Assembly (NCBI GenBank): GCA_045604705.1
Contig: JAZUOO010000022.1
Location: 5,869-69,868, forward strand
DNA length: 64,000 nt
Direction of reading: 5' to 3'
DNA from: SIG622 sp045604705
GTDB lineage: Bacteria > Bacillota > Clostridia > Oscillospirales > CAG-382
The first letter of the stretch is position 1. Each line of letters starts with the position of its first letter. The position numbers and the translations under genes are program-made. Below, piece by piece: positions 27,715 through 37,790 of the stretch. The notes under the pieces were generated by a model, which worked only from the letters and a program-made list of their open reading frames with translations, did no database searches and was not told the DNA's origin.

Positions 27715-30135
27715 TCAGATTTTCTTCAGCTTCCAGATATTATCTGCATATTCTTCTATGCTTCTGTCCGCCGCAAACTTACCTGCCGCCGCAATATTAA
27801 TAAGCGACATTCTGTTCCATTCCTCGGGCTTCTTGTAAACTGCAAGCGATTTCTCATGTGCCTGTCTGTAAGACTCAAAGTCCGCAAGACACATATAAGG
27901 GTCTGCAACTCCGTGTCCCTGAAGAAGATAAGAACTTATATCCCTGAAGCTCTCTCCCGCAAAACCGATACCGAGAGCATCAACAGCACGTCTGAGTCTT
28001 TCATTACCCGTATAGAACATGGTAGACTGATAACCGGAGAGCCACATCTGTTCAACCTCGTTGCAGGTAAGCCCGAAGATAAACATATTCTCATCACCTG
28101 TCTCGGCAACCATCTCAACATTTGCACCGTCATAGGTACCGATGGTAAGAGCACCGTTTATCATCATCTTCATGCATCCCGTACCGCTGGCCTCCTTGCC
28201 GGCAAGTGAAATCTGCTCGGAAATTTCCGCCGAGGGAATAAGTGCCTCTGCAAGACTTACGTTATAGTCCTCAAGGAACACAACTCTGAGCTTTTCACGA
28301 ATTACGGGATCTCTTTCAATGTCCTTTGAAAGCATACAAATGAGCTTTATAATATTCTTCGCCATAGTATATCCGGGAGCAGCCTTTGCACCGAAAATAA
28401 AGGTCTGCGGCTGAATGTCAAGATTGGGATTTTCACGAAGCTCATTGTATATCGAAATAATATTAAGAGCATTAAGCAGCTGTCTCTTATACTCGTGAAG
28501 TCTCTTTACCTGAACATCATAAAGTGAATTCGGGTCTATTTTCACGCCCGTCTTGTCAAAGAGATAGTTAGAGAATGCAATTTTATTATTCTTCTTAATG
28601 TCACCGAGCTTTGTAAGAATACTCTTATCGTCGGCAAACTTCTTAAACTCAGATAGAGTTTCCGGATGCTTTCTGTAGTCGGTGCCGATAGTCTCATCAA
28701 GAAGTCCCGCAAGTCCGGGATTAGAATAACAAAGCCACCTTCTGTGAGCGACACCGTTTGTAACATTGGTGAACTTTTCCGGATACATTCTGTAGAAGTC
28801 CTTAAATACAGTCTCCTTAAGAATATCCGAATGAAGTGCAGAAACACCGTTTACAGTGTGAGAACCGATAACAGAAAGATTAGCCATTCTCACCTGATTG
28901 TAGCCGATAACAGCCATGTTTGAAATTCTGTTCCAGTTTCCGGGGAATACATTCCATGCAGCTCTGCAGAATCTCTCGTTGATTTCCTTAACTATCATAT
29001 GAATTCTCGGGAGCTTAAGACGGAACAAATCCTCATTCCATGTTTCAAGAGCTTCAGGCATGACAGTGTGGTTAGTATAGGAAACAGTTTTAATAACAGT
29101 ATTCCATGCCTTGTCCCAATCATAGTAGTATTCATCAATGAGTATTCTCATAAGTTCGGGGATGCATAGTGCAGGATGTGTATCATTAATATGAATTGCA
29201 ACCTTGTCCGAAAAATTTTCAAGTGTCTTGTAAACCGCCATGTGGTCACGCACAATGCTCTGAACCGATGCGGAAACGAGGAAGTACTGCTGTGAGAGTC
29301 TGAGAAGCTTACCCTCGTTGTGGTTGTCGGAAGGATAAAGCACTTTGGAAATAATATCCGCATTTGTGCTTTCTTTCATTGCACTGTAATACTGACCCTG
29401 GGTGAAAAGTCCCATATTGAAATTCTGAATATCTCTCGCCTTCCAAAGTCTGAGCGTTGAAACAGCCTTGGAATCAGCACCGGAGATCATCATATCATAG
29501 GGAACGGCTTCCATTTCCTCAGCATTCTCATAATATACTTCACATCTGCCGTTATCCCACTTTTCCTTAACATGACCGCCGAAGCGTACCTTAAAGGTTC
29601 TGTCGGTTCTGGGTACAAGCCATACCTCACCTCCGGGAAGCCATATGTCGGGAAGCTCAACCTGTATACCGTCAACTATCTTCTGCTTGAAAAGTCCGTA
29701 TTCATAGCAAATTGAAAAGCCTGTTGCAGGATAATCAAGTGACGAGAGCGAGTCCATAAAACAAGCCGCAAGTCTGCCAAGACCGCCGTTTCCGAGACCC
29801 GGATCCGGCTCCAGCTCATAAAGCTCCGAGAGATCAAAGCCCAGCTCCGCAAGTGCCGCCCTGTAGTTTCCGTCAATACCAAGATTGCAAAGACTGTTGC
29901 GAAGCGATCTTCCGAGAAGAAACTCCATACACATATAATATACACGCTTGCCCTGCTTCTCGTTCACTTCATTCTTGTAATTCTTTCTCTTATCCGTCAA
30001 AATATCCTTAACGGACAGAGCCACCGCCTTGTAGACCTGTTCCTTTGTTGCCTCTGCACTGGACGTACCGAAGTATCTCGCAAGCTTTGTTTCAATTAGT
30101 TCTTTTACCTGATTTTTTTCCGGGGTGTGATTCAT
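27715..30135 (-). CDS. glgP: Glycogen/alpha-glucan phosphorylase
   Basis: 806 residues, usual length. Releases glucose-1-phosphate from alpha-1,4-glucans. PLP-binding lysine region: KEASGTGCMKMMINGAL (about residue 655). Family motifs include GNGGLGRLAACFMDSLSSL and IGTYDGANVEM. The reading frame opens 20 codons earlier, but ATG 30135 (MNHTPEKNQVKEL) has AAAGGA at suitable distance and fits the family start. Cytoplasmic; works with the GH13 enzyme to mobilise glycogen. Confidence 0.95.
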   Translation of the reverse strand: MNHTPEKNQVKELIETKLARYFGTSSAEATKEQVYKAVALSVKDILTDKRKNYKNEVNEKQGKRVYYMCMEFLLGRSLRNSLCNLGIDGNYRAALAELGFDLSELYELEPDPGLGNGGLGRLAACFMDSLSSLDYPATGFSICYEYGLFKQKIVDGIQVELPDIWLPGGEVWLVPRTDRTFKVRFGGHVKEKWDNGRCEVYYENAEEMEAVPYDMMISGADSKAVSTLRLWKARDIQNFNMGLFTQGQYYSAMKESTNADIISKVLYPSDNHNEGKLLRLSQQYFLVSASVQSIVRDHMAVYKTLENFSDKVAIHINDTHPALCIPELMRILIDEYYYDWDKAWNTVIKTVSYTNHTVMPEALETWNEDLFRLKLPRIHMIVKEINERFCRAAWNVFPGNWNRISNMAVIGYNQVRMANLSVIGSHTVNGVSALHSDILKETVFKDFYRMYPEKFTNVTNGVAHRRWLCYSNPGLAGLLDETIGTDYRKHPETLSEFKKFADDKSILTKLGDIKKNNKIAFSNYLFDKTGVKIDPNSLYDVQVKRLHEYKRQLLNALNIISIYNELRENPNLDIQPQTFIFGAKAAPGYTMAKNIIKLICMLSKDIERDPVIREKLRVVFLEDYNVSLAEALIPSAEISEQISLAGKEASGTGCMKMMINGALTIGTYDGANVEMVAETGDENMFIFGLTCNEVEQMWLSGYQSTMFYTGNERLRRAVDALGIGFAGESFRDISSYLLQGHGVADPYMCLADFESYRQAHEKSLAVYKKPEEWNRMSLINIAAAGKFAADRSIEEYADNIWKLKKI

Positions 30136-30251
30136 AAAAATAGTATTCCTTTCACTAAACAAAGACGGCAAAAACTGAAAATGTGAACCTTGCATCCTTG
30201 CCGTCCTTGTAACATAAATTTTGTTAAATTACAATATAATGATATATTATA

Positions 30252-31691
30252 TCACAAATTTTCATACATTTCAAGATACTTTTGTGCTGAAATATCCCAC
30301 GAAAAATCCGTTTTCATGGCTACTCTGACTAATTTCGCCCATTTTGTGTTATCCTTGTAAAGCTCGTATGCGGCACGCAGTCTGTCAAGAAGCTCATGTG
30401 CATTGTAGTTTGCAAAGGTAAAACCGTTACCGTAAGCCTTTTTGCCGTCCTCCCAATAGGGCTTTATTGAATCGAAAAGACCACCTGTTTCACGGACTAT
30501 CGGAATTGTACCGTATCTCGATGCTATCATCTGTGCAAGTCCGCAGGGCTCACTCTTTGAGGGCATGATAAACATATCAGCCGAAGCATATATTCTCTTT
30601 GCAAGATCCCTGTCATAGGTTATAAGCGCACGAACCTTGTCGGGGAAACTCTCCTGAAGTCCCAGGAAGAAGTTTTCATACTCCCTGTCCCCTGTTCCGA
30701 GAACTACAAGCTGAACATTTTCCCCACCTATAAACTCTCCGATAATGTGCTTTACAAGGTCAATTCCCTTATGTGATGCAAGACGTGTAATAATCGCATA
30801 CATCGGAATATCTCCGTTTTCGGGAAGTCCGACCTCTGCCTGAAGTGCCAATTTATTTGCGGTTTTCTTCGCAAGACTTCTGTCGGTAAAGTTGTATGCA
30901 ATTGTGGGGTCTGTCTTAGCATTGTAAAGCTCGGTATCAATACCGTTGAGAATACCGTAGAGCTTATACTCATTCTCACGCAAGATATAGTGCAGACCGT
31001 GGGAATAATCCTGAGTCTTAATTTCCTGCGCATACTTCGGGCTTACGGTTGTAACGGCATCCGCACACTGAATCGCACCCTTCATAAGATTTATGCAGTC
31101 ACCGTATTCCATGGTGTTCCTGTCACTCTCATCCATATCAAAAACATCGCCGAGAATTGCAAAATCATACTTGCCCTGATATTCGATATTATGAATCGTA
31201 AACACGGTTTTCATGCCGCAATATCCGGGAAGCGAAGCAAATTTTCTCTTAGCATAAATAACGGACAACGCCGCCTGCCAATCGTGAGCATGAAGAACAT
31301 CCGGGAAAAAGTCAATCTGCGACATCATAATAAGCACAGCCTTACAGAAGTAAGCATATCTTTCACCGTCATCAAAGTGACCGTAAAGGGAACCACGCTT
31401 AAAGTAAAACTCATTATCAATAAAATAATAAGTCACACCGCCCATTTCCAGGGACTTAACGCCGCAGTAAAGATTTCTCCAAGAAAGCGGAACCGTAAAA
31501 GAACAAATAAACTTCATTTCATTCCGAAACTTCTCCGAAATCTTATCATACAGCGGCATAACCACTCTTATATCCGCATTTTCTCCTGCCTTTTCACTGA
31601 GTGCCTTAGGAAGCGAACCGAGGACATCACCAAGTCCACCCGTAGCCGCAAAGGGCAGTGCTTCCGCACCAACAAACAATATCTTTTTCAT
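30252..31691 (-). CDS. glgA: Glycogen synthase (ADP-glucose)
   Basis: 479 residues, GT5 family. Adds glucose from ADP-glucose to alpha-1,4 chains. Motifs: N-terminal ATGGLGDVLGSLPKAL (about 16-31), HAHDWQAAL (about 135), and the C-terminal PSKSEPCGLAQMIASRYG (about 375) holding the EPCG motif. One oddity: the first motif is usually KTGGL, with Lys binding the ADP-glucose phosphate. Here Ala replaces it. This may be a lineage variant, as the rest is normal. Upstream are glgD and glgC, downstream glgP. Confidence 0.94.
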   Translation of the reverse strand: MKKILFVGAEALPFAATGGLGDVLGSLPKALSEKAGENADIRVVMPLYDKISEKFRNEMKFICSFTVPLSWRNLYCGVKSLEMGGVTYYFIDNEFYFKRGSLYGHFDDGERYAYFCKAVLIMMSQIDFFPDVLHAHDWQAALSVIYAKRKFASLPGYCGMKTVFTIHNIEYQGKYDFAILGDVFDMDESDRNTMEYGDCINLMKGAIQCADAVTTVSPKYAQEIKTQDYSHGLHYILRENEYKLYGILNGIDTELYNAKTDPTIAYNFTDRSLAKKTANKLALQAEVGLPENGDIPMYAIITRLASHKGIDLVKHIIGEFIGGENVQLVVLGTGDREYENFFLGLQESFPDKVRALITYDRDLAKRIYASADMFIMPSKSEPCGLAQMIASRYGTIPIVRETGGLFDSIKPYWEDGKKAYGNGFTFANYNAHELLDRLRAAYELYKDNTKWAKLVRVAMKTDFSWDISAQKYLEMYENL

Positions 31692-31925
31692 AAATTATCC
31701 TTTCAAAAATCAATCCATCAATTTAAACTCAATCAATTCCAAGCAATTGAAGATTTCCGTTCACAAAACCTCAAATCATCGACAACCTACAAGCGGAAAT
31801 CAACCACAATTGTACATTAAGAAGAACGCAAAACGTTCTTTAAAGAATCCTGCGGATTCTTCCTACACATTGTGCACTAAGAAGAACGCAAAGCGTTCTT
31901 TGAAGAATCGTCCGGATTTTTCCTT
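31692..31925. repeat. Hairpin-module repeats between glgA and glgD
   Basis: Two tandem copies (31818-31865 and 31877-31925) of a module with two stems: AAGAACGC-aaa-GCGTTCTT and AAGAATCC-tgc-GGATTCTT. The second copy is partly degenerate. The same module occurs inverted at 42955-42998. Part of the dispersed intergenic repeat family. Confidence 0.75.
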
Positions 31926-33059
31926 TCAGACTCTTGCTCCCTTTTCAATAAAGAACGGCATAGTCTCATGACCCGACAAATTTCTTCCATCCTTGACAAC
32001 CACATTCTTGTCAGTAATAACACAGCCGAGATTGCAGTTTTCACCGATATAAGTGTCCTGAAGAAGAATACAATTCTTAACAACCGTACCCTTGCCAACC
32101 TTAACACCTCTGAACAGAATGGAATCACAAACCTCGCCCTCAATAACACATCCGTCAGCCACAAGAGAGTTTGTCACAACGGCATCCTCGGTGTACTTTG
32201 CAGGTGCGGAATTACGAACCTTTGTCATAACAGGTCTATGCTTTATGCCAAACAGTCCCGCACGAACCTCGGGAGAAAGAAGCTGCATACTTGTGGAGAA
32301 ATATCCCGCAAGAGAATTGATGCAAGCATAGAAGCCGTCAAAATTATAGCACTTTACAAGCTTCTTCTTTGCCATAACAGAAAGCACATCCAACGTAAAG
32401 GACTTGTAACCGTGTGCAAGAGAATCAAGAATAATACTTTGAAGATTGGTTCTCTTTATAACAAATATGTTAGCCGCAATGGTTTTGATGCCGGTAGTAT
32501 TGCTTGTGCTGTCGTAAATAGACTTTGCATATCCGTCTTCATCAGGCTCAATGATAGTGTACTTTCCCGCATCCTCCCCTGTAATAAACAACTTCTTTGT
32601 AACAACGGTAAGCTCCGCACCGCATTCCTCATGCTCCTTTATAACCCTTGAGAGATTGATGTTGCAGATAATATCACAGTCAGAAAGAACCACATAATCC
32701 TCGCTGCAGCGGTTAATAAAGTTATTGACACCTATCATCGCCTCGAGTCTTGTGGAATAAAGCTTATTGGCAACATTGCTGTCGTACGCCGTAATAAAAG
32801 GCGGAAGTATCTTTATACCGCCCGAACGGCGTGCAAGATCCCAGTCCTTACCATTGCCGATATGGTCAAGCAGCGACTGATAATTATAGTGGGTAACGAT
32901 ACCAACCTTGTCAATACCGGAGTTTACCATATTTGAAAGAGCAAAGTCAATAAGCCTGTATCTGCAACCAAAAGGCACAGAAGCCATTGTTCTCTTTCTG
33001 GTCATTTCTGTAATGTTTCTGTCATGTATATTCGAAAAAATAAGTCCTACAGCGGTCAT
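31926..33059 (-). CDS. glgD: Glucose-1-phosphate adenylyltransferase regulatory subunit GlgD
   Basis: 377 residues. N-terminal nucleotidyltransferase-like fold (PFGCRYRLIDFALSNMVNSG at about 29-48) and C-terminal left-handed beta-helix (VVTNSLVADGCVIEGEV). The N-terminal GGxGTRL ATP signature of GlgC is absent: here the protein begins MTAVGLIFSNIHDRNITEMT, as in GlgD partners that lack or have weak catalysis. In Firmicutes GlgC and GlgD form a heterotetramer with raised activity. 18 bp downstream of glgC. Confidence 0.93.
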   Translation of the reverse strand: MTAVGLIFSNIHDRNITEMTRKRTMASVPFGCRYRLIDFALSNMVNSGIDKVGIVTHYNYQSLLDHIGNGKDWDLARRSGGIKILPPFITAYDSNVANKLYSTRLEAMIGVNNFINRCSEDYVVLSDCDIICNINLSRVIKEHEECGAELTVVTKKLFITGEDAGKYTIIEPDEDGYAKSIYDSTSNTTGIKTIAANIFVIKRTNLQSIILDSLAHGYKSFTLDVLSVMAKKKLVKCYNFDGFYACINSLAGYFSTSMQLLSPEVRAGLFGIKHRPVMTKVRNSAPAKYTEDAVVTNSLVADGCVIEGEVCDSILFRGVKVGKGTVVKNCILLQDTYIGENCNLGCVITDKNVVVKDGRNLSGHETMPFFIEKGARV

Positions 33060-33077
33060 GTCTGTTCACCCTCTCTT

Positions 33078-34262
33078 TCACATCTCGGTTATCATTTCGT
33101 TATCACCGATAACAGTTCCGTCCGGTATATTGCATCGCTCCCCGATAACGGTAATACCGGATGCCTTATCCTTGTCCTTGCCTAGCTGTGCACCTGCACC
33201 GATTTTGGCATTGCTGTCAATAATACAGTAGTTCACAACCGCACCTGCACCAATCTCAACATCCGACATAATAACGGAATCAATGACAGTTGCACCCTTT
33301 GCAACCTTTACACCGGAGCCGAGAACAGAATTCTTGACTTCACCGTAAACCTCACAGCCCTCGGTAAGAAGCGAATTGTCAACCTTTGCATCTGCACCCA
33401 GAAAATGAGGCGGTCTGCTCTCTGTTCTTGAATATATTCTCCATCCCTCATCTGTAATATTGAAGTTTGAGCTCTTACCGATAAGATCCATATTCGCTTC
33501 CCAAAGAGAGGATATTGTTCCTACGTCCTTCCAATAACCGGTAAACTCATAAGCCATCATCTTTTCACCCTTCGCCAGCATCTCGGGAATAATATTCTTA
33601 CCGAAGTCGTTGCAGGAATCGGGATTGGCATTATCAGCACGCAGATAATCAAAAAGCTTGTCTTTAGAGAAAATGTATATACCCATAGATGCCTTAGTGC
33701 TGTCCGGCTCCTTGGGCTTTTCCGTAAACTTGTAAATTGAGCCGTCATCATTAACGCTCATAATACCGAATCTTGAGGCTTCCTCAAGCGGAACATCAAG
33801 CACCGCAATGGTACAAGCTGCATCATTTGCCTTGTGATATTCAAGCATCTTTGAATAGTCCATCTTGTAAATATGGTCACCTGAGAGAATAAGAACGTAA
33901 TCCGGATCAAACTTGTCAATAAACTCAAGGTTCTGGTAAATGGCATTCGCCGTACCCTTATACCAGTCCGAACGTTCCTTGCCCTGATAAGGCGGAAGTA
34001 TGGAAGCACCGCCGAAGTATCTGTCAAGATCCCAGGGCAGACCGTTTCCGATATATTCGTTAAGCACAAGCGGCTGATACTGTGTAAGCACACCCACCGT
34101 ATCTATACCCGAATTAATACAGTTTGACAGAGGGAAATCTATAATTCTGTACTTTCCTCCGAACTGTACCGCAGGCTTTGCAACCTTAGAAGTCAAAGCA
34201 TAAAGTCTGCTTCCCTGACCGCCCGCAAGCAGCATTGCCACGCATTCCTTTTTTCTGAACAT
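33078..34262 (-). CDS. glgC: Glucose-1-phosphate adenylyltransferase
   Basis: 394 residues. Makes ADP-glucose from ATP and glucose-1-phosphate, the committed step of glycogen synthesis. Signature: LLAGGQGSRLYALTSKVAKP at the N-terminus, then KYRIIDFPLSNCINSG and SGDHIYKMDYSKML. C-terminal hexapeptide beta-helix (VIDSVIMSDVEIGAGAVV). Partner subunit glgD follows at once. Confidence 0.95.
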   Translation of the reverse strand: MFRKKECVAMLLAGGQGSRLYALTSKVAKPAVQFGGKYRIIDFPLSNCINSGIDTVGVLTQYQPLVLNEYIGNGLPWDLDRYFGGASILPPYQGKERSDWYKGTANAIYQNLEFIDKFDPDYVLILSGDHIYKMDYSKMLEYHKANDAACTIAVLDVPLEEASRFGIMSVNDDGSIYKFTEKPKEPDSTKASMGIYIFSKDKLFDYLRADNANPDSCNDFGKNIIPEMLAKGEKMMAYEFTGYWKDVGTISSLWEANMDLIGKSSNFNITDEGWRIYSRTESRPPHFLGADAKVDNSLLTEGCEVYGEVKNSVLGSGVKVAKGATVIDSVIMSDVEIGAGAVVNYCIIDSNAKIGAGAQLGKDKDKASGITVIGERCNIPDGTVIGDNEMITEM

Positions 34263-34373
34263 TTAACATTACTCCTGTCTTATACCTTTTCGGTATTTAT
34301 TTATGTTTATATATGTTTATCGCAAGATACATAAATCCGCTTTCAATGCAATAAGCTTTAATTTTATATATCT

Positions 34374-36356
34374 TTACTTTACCTTGTCCGATGCCCTCGG
34401 ACGAGCATTCGGCTTCTCCGTTTTCTTCGGCTTAACCTCCTGTTTTTTAACAGTCCTTTTCCTTGGCGGCGGCACTCTCTTTGCCTCAAATATCAACCCT
34501 GAAAATCCCGGAAGATCGAATGTCAAGCTGTATTCTCTGCCGTCATAAGCCCCGATCTGCGTCCTTATCGGTAAAATCTTACCTACCGACTTGCCACCGT
34601 ATTTTTCCTCATCCGAATTCAGAACACAGGAACAAATCGCCTCATAAGGTACACCAATCTTAAATCCCGGACGAGCCACAGGAGTAAAATTCACAACACA
34701 TAAAAGTCCGTCACCACTCTTATTGTACCTCATATAAGCTATAACGCCCGAATCGCGGTTATCTGCCATCATCCAGTCAAAGCCCGCCCAGGAATCATCC
34801 TGTTCCCAAAGCTCGCACCGTGAGAGATACAAATTGTTTATATCCGCAAAAAATCTCTGCAGTTTCCTGTGGCTGTCATATTGAAGCAAAAACCACTCAA
34901 CACTGTCCTCGTAATTCCATTCGGTGAACTGCCCTATCTCATTACCCATGAAATTAAGCTTCTTCCCCGGATGCGTCATCATATAAACCATAAAAGCACG
35001 GGTGCCTGCAAATTTACCGAGATACTCTCCCGGCATTCTGTCAAGAAGTGACTTTTTGCCGTGCACAACCTCATCATGGGAAATCGGCAATATAAATCTT
35101 TCGGAAAAAGCATATGTCAAAGAGAAGGTAAGCTTATTGTGACTGCCTTTGCGAAACAGCGGGTCAAGCTCGCAATAGGACAAAATATCATTCATCCATC
35201 CCATGTTCCACTTGTAGTCAAATCCGAGACCGCCATCCTCAAAGCCCGTCACCTTAACGCTCGCCGCCGATTCTTCCGCAATCATAAGAACGTCCGGATG
35301 TTCCCGCTTCATGTAATCATTGAGCTTTCCGAAAAACGCCGTAGCCTCAAGGCAAATATTAGTACCGTAAACATTGGGCACCCATTCGCCCGGTCTCTTG
35401 TCATAGTCAAGGTAAAGCATGGAGGCAACAGCATCAACTCTTATACCGTCGCAGTGATAAACCTCTGCCCAGAACGCCGCACTTGATACAAGGAAGCTCT
35501 CAACCTCATTCCTGCCAAGGTCAAAACGCCTTGTTCCCCAGCCCTCATGCTCTATCCTGTCAGCTCCCTGATACTCATAAAGGGGCTGACCGTCAAATTC
35601 ATAAAGTCCGTGAGCATCCTTCGGAAAATGTGCAGGTACCCAATCAAGGATGACACCGATTCCCGCTTTATGCATTTCATCTATAAAATACATAAAATCC
35701 TGCGGCGTGCCAAATCTTGATGTCGGTGCAAAATATCCCGTCACCTGATAGCCCCACGAGCCTCCGAAAGGATGCTCCATAACAGGCAGAAGCTCAATAT
35801 GGGTATATCCCATCCTTTTTACATAAGGCGCAAGCTCTGCTGCAAGCTCTCTGTAGGTATAGGGATTGCCGTCCTCTTTCTTTTTCCAGGACTCAAGATG
35901 CATCTCATAGATATTCATCGGCACGGCATATTTTTTCTCCTCATGAAGCTTCCTGCGATTTTTCATCCATTCACTGTCATGCCATTCATATCCCGATATA
36001 TCGTAAACCTTTGAAGCAGTATACGGTGGCGTTTCCGCGTGAAAAGCATAAGGATCCGCTTTGTACAATACCTTATCACCATTCACAATCCTGTACTTAT
36101 AGCAGTCATATATCTTAACATTCGGGATTTCCGCTTCCCATATTCCTCCGCTGCATCTGCACATTGGAACGCCACAATCCCAGCCGCAGAAATCACCGCA
36201 GACCGAAACGCTGTCCGCATTCGGAGCCCATACTCTGAACACGCATACCTTAATTCCATCTCTCACCTCAAAATGCGATCCGAGATAAAGATACGCCTTA
36301 AAATTTGTCCCCTGATTAAACAGATACGGAGCAACATCATTTTTCTTAACTGTCAT
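34374..36356 (-). CDS. glgB: 1,4-alpha-glucan branching enzyme
   Basis: 660 residues. Introduces alpha-1,6 branches into glycogen. CBM48 N-terminal domain (VFRVWAPNADSVSVCGDFC, about 40-60). GH13 motifs: DWVPAHF (about 246), GIRVDAVASM with the nucleophile Asp (about 310), MIAEES (about 365) and LPISHDE (about 425). The C-terminus carries an extra Lys/Arg/Pro-rich tail of about 35 residues (KRTVKKQEVKPKKTEKPNA). ATG 36356 is preferred over the upstream frame opening because AAAGGA lies 5 bp ahead of it. First glg gene after its promoter. Confidence 0.95.
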   Translation of the reverse strand: MTVKKNDVAPYLFNQGTNFKAYLYLGSHFEVRDGIKVCVFRVWAPNADSVSVCGDFCGWDCGVPMCRCSGGIWEAEIPNVKIYDCYKYRIVNGDKVLYKADPYAFHAETPPYTASKVYDISGYEWHDSEWMKNRRKLHEEKKYAVPMNIYEMHLESWKKKEDGNPYTYRELAAELAPYVKRMGYTHIELLPVMEHPFGGSWGYQVTGYFAPTSRFGTPQDFMYFIDEMHKAGIGVILDWVPAHFPKDAHGLYEFDGQPLYEYQGADRIEHEGWGTRRFDLGRNEVESFLVSSAAFWAEVYHCDGIRVDAVASMLYLDYDKRPGEWVPNVYGTNICLEATAFFGKLNDYMKREHPDVLMIAEESAASVKVTGFEDGGLGFDYKWNMGWMNDILSYCELDPLFRKGSHNKLTFSLTYAFSERFILPISHDEVVHGKKSLLDRMPGEYLGKFAGTRAFMVYMMTHPGKKLNFMGNEIGQFTEWNYEDSVEWFLLQYDSHRKLQRFFADINNLYLSRCELWEQDDSWAGFDWMMADNRDSGVIAYMRYNKSGDGLLCVVNFTPVARPGFKIGVPYEAICSCVLNSDEEKYGGKSVGKILPIRTQIGAYDGREYSLTFDLPGFSGLIFEAKRVPPPRKRTVKKQEVKPKKTEKPNARPRASDKVK

Positions 36357-36418
36357 AAAAATCCTTTCACATCGCAATTTTTTAAAAGCATTTTAAATAC
36401 TTCGTATTATGTACATAT

Positions 36419-36447
36419 ATTATACACCTTTTTTAGTTAAATTTCAA
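36419..36447 (-). promoter_or_regulatory. Promoter of the glgB-glgC-glgD-glgA cluster
   Basis: Minus strand: TTGAAA (36442-36447), 17-bp spacer, TATAAT (36419-36424), about 60 bp upstream of glgB. Confidence 0.8.
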
Positions 36448-36561
36448 TAGGAAAAATAACTAAAAATAAGTTTTTAATAGTAAAAATCGACAATTTTTTT
36501 AAAATTTACCAAAGACATAACAAAAATATGAAAAGCTACACCGAAATATGACAAACAAACA

Positions 36562-36592
36562 TAAAAAAGCAGCCCGGGAAATCCGAGCCGCA
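36562..36592 (-). terminator. pfkA terminator
   Basis: Minus strand: GCGGCTCGG-attt-CCCGGGCTGC followed by TTTTTT, 16 bp after the pfkA stop. Confidence 0.85.
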
Positions 36593-36607
36593 ACAAAATA
36601 TTTTCTG

Positions 36608-37678
36608 TCAGATGGAGATGCTGTTTCCAAGTTCATAAAGCTCAATAAACTTATCTCTCTTAATTTTCGCAAGAGCAACCATTTCCTCGTAAACCTTAGG
36701 ATCAAGCCTGTCAATTTCTTCCTGCTTTGCCTTACCCTTGTAAACTCTGTCATACATAAGTGCCCATTCAATATCCTTTTCACCGATAGCACCGTCAGTC
36801 TCGGTTACGATAAGATTGGATTTACCACGGAGAAGAAGCTCAACCGCATGAGCCCCCATTCTGCTTGCAGCGACTCTGTCACGAAGTGTGGGACGACCGC
36901 CCCTCTGAACGTGAGCAAGTCTTGCGAACTTTGTTTCAACACCTGTCTCGGCTTCTATCTTCTTTGCAAGGTTTTCACCGAACTCGCCGCCCATACCCTC
37001 GGATACGATAACGATAAAGTTTCTCTTCTTGTATGTCTTTGCGAGCTTGATTTTCTCAATGACCTTCGCCTCATCAAAGGGAAGCTCCTTAACCGCACAG
37101 CCTGTAGCACCTGTCGCAATTGCAGTATTAACCGCAATATAGCCCGCATCTCTGCCCATAACCTCAACGACATTACATCTTGCATGGGATTCGCAGGTAT
37201 CTCTGAGCCTGTCAACCATCTCGATAACGGTATTCATAGCAGTATCAAAACCAACGGTATAGTCGGAAGAGGATACGTCATTGTCGATAGTACCCGTAAC
37301 ACCTATACAAGGCAGACCTCTTCTTGTCATATCCTGAGCTCCTCTGAATGTACCGTCACCGCCGATACAAACAAGACCGTCAATCTTATTCTCCGCAGCA
37401 ACCTTAAGAGCCTTCTGCATACCGGACTCTTCCTTGAATTCAAGACATCTGTCCGTATAAAGAAATGTACCGCCCTCATTGATTATATTTGATACATCGT
37501 GCGGACCAAGGAGCTTCATATCATTTTCTATAAGACCTCTGTAGCCGCCGTTTATTCCCATTACCTCTACGCCGTTAGCAAGAGCCGTTCTTACAACGCT
37601 TCTAACCGCTGCATTCATTCCGGGTGCATCACCGCCGGAGGTAAGCACACCTATTCTTTTGAACTTTCTTGTTTCCAT
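36608..37678 (-). CDS. pfkA: 6-phosphofructokinase
   Basis: 356 residues. Phosphorylates fructose-6-phosphate in glycolysis. Signature motifs: GVLTSGGDAPGMNAAVR (about 7-23), GGDGTFRGA (ATP-type GGDG rather than the GGDD of pyrophosphate enzymes), GVTGTIDNDV with the catalytic Asp region, and VEVMGRDAGYIA. Slightly longer than the 320-residue bacterial enzyme, with a helical C-terminal extension. ATG 37678 has GGAAAGGA six bases upstream; an earlier in-frame start is less well placed. It has its own promoter and terminator, so it is separate from the glg operon. Confidence 0.95.
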   Translation of the reverse strand: METRKFKRIGVLTSGGDAPGMNAAVRSVVRTALANGVEVMGINGGYRGLIENDMKLLGPHDVSNIINEGGTFLYTDRCLEFKEESGMQKALKVAAENKIDGLVCIGGDGTFRGAQDMTRRGLPCIGVTGTIDNDVSSSDYTVGFDTAMNTVIEMVDRLRDTCESHARCNVVEVMGRDAGYIAVNTAIATGATGCAVKELPFDEAKVIEKIKLAKTYKKRNFIVIVSEGMGGEFGENLAKKIEAETGVETKFARLAHVQRGGRPTLRDRVAASRMGAHAVELLLRGKSNLIVTETDGAIGEKDIEWALMYDRVYKGKAKQEEIDRLDPKVYEEMVALAKIKRDKFIELYELGNSISI

Positions 37679-37761
37679 AGTGTTTCCTTTCCGCATATGG
37701 AATCTACCATACCTAATATATATTTGAGATTTTTAACAACATAAAACAATATATCGTATAT

Positions 37762-37790
37762 ATTGTAATACAAATCATGGTAAATTTCAA
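37762..37790 (-). promoter_or_regulatory. pfkA promoter
   Basis: Minus strand: TTGAAA (37785-37790), 17-bp spacer, TACAAT (37762-37767), about 85 bp upstream of the start. Confidence 0.75.

Noticed and set aside
36548..37492. 314-codon plus-strand reading frame
   Set aside because: Lies opposite pfkA, whose protein is fully recognisable; no ribosome binding site.
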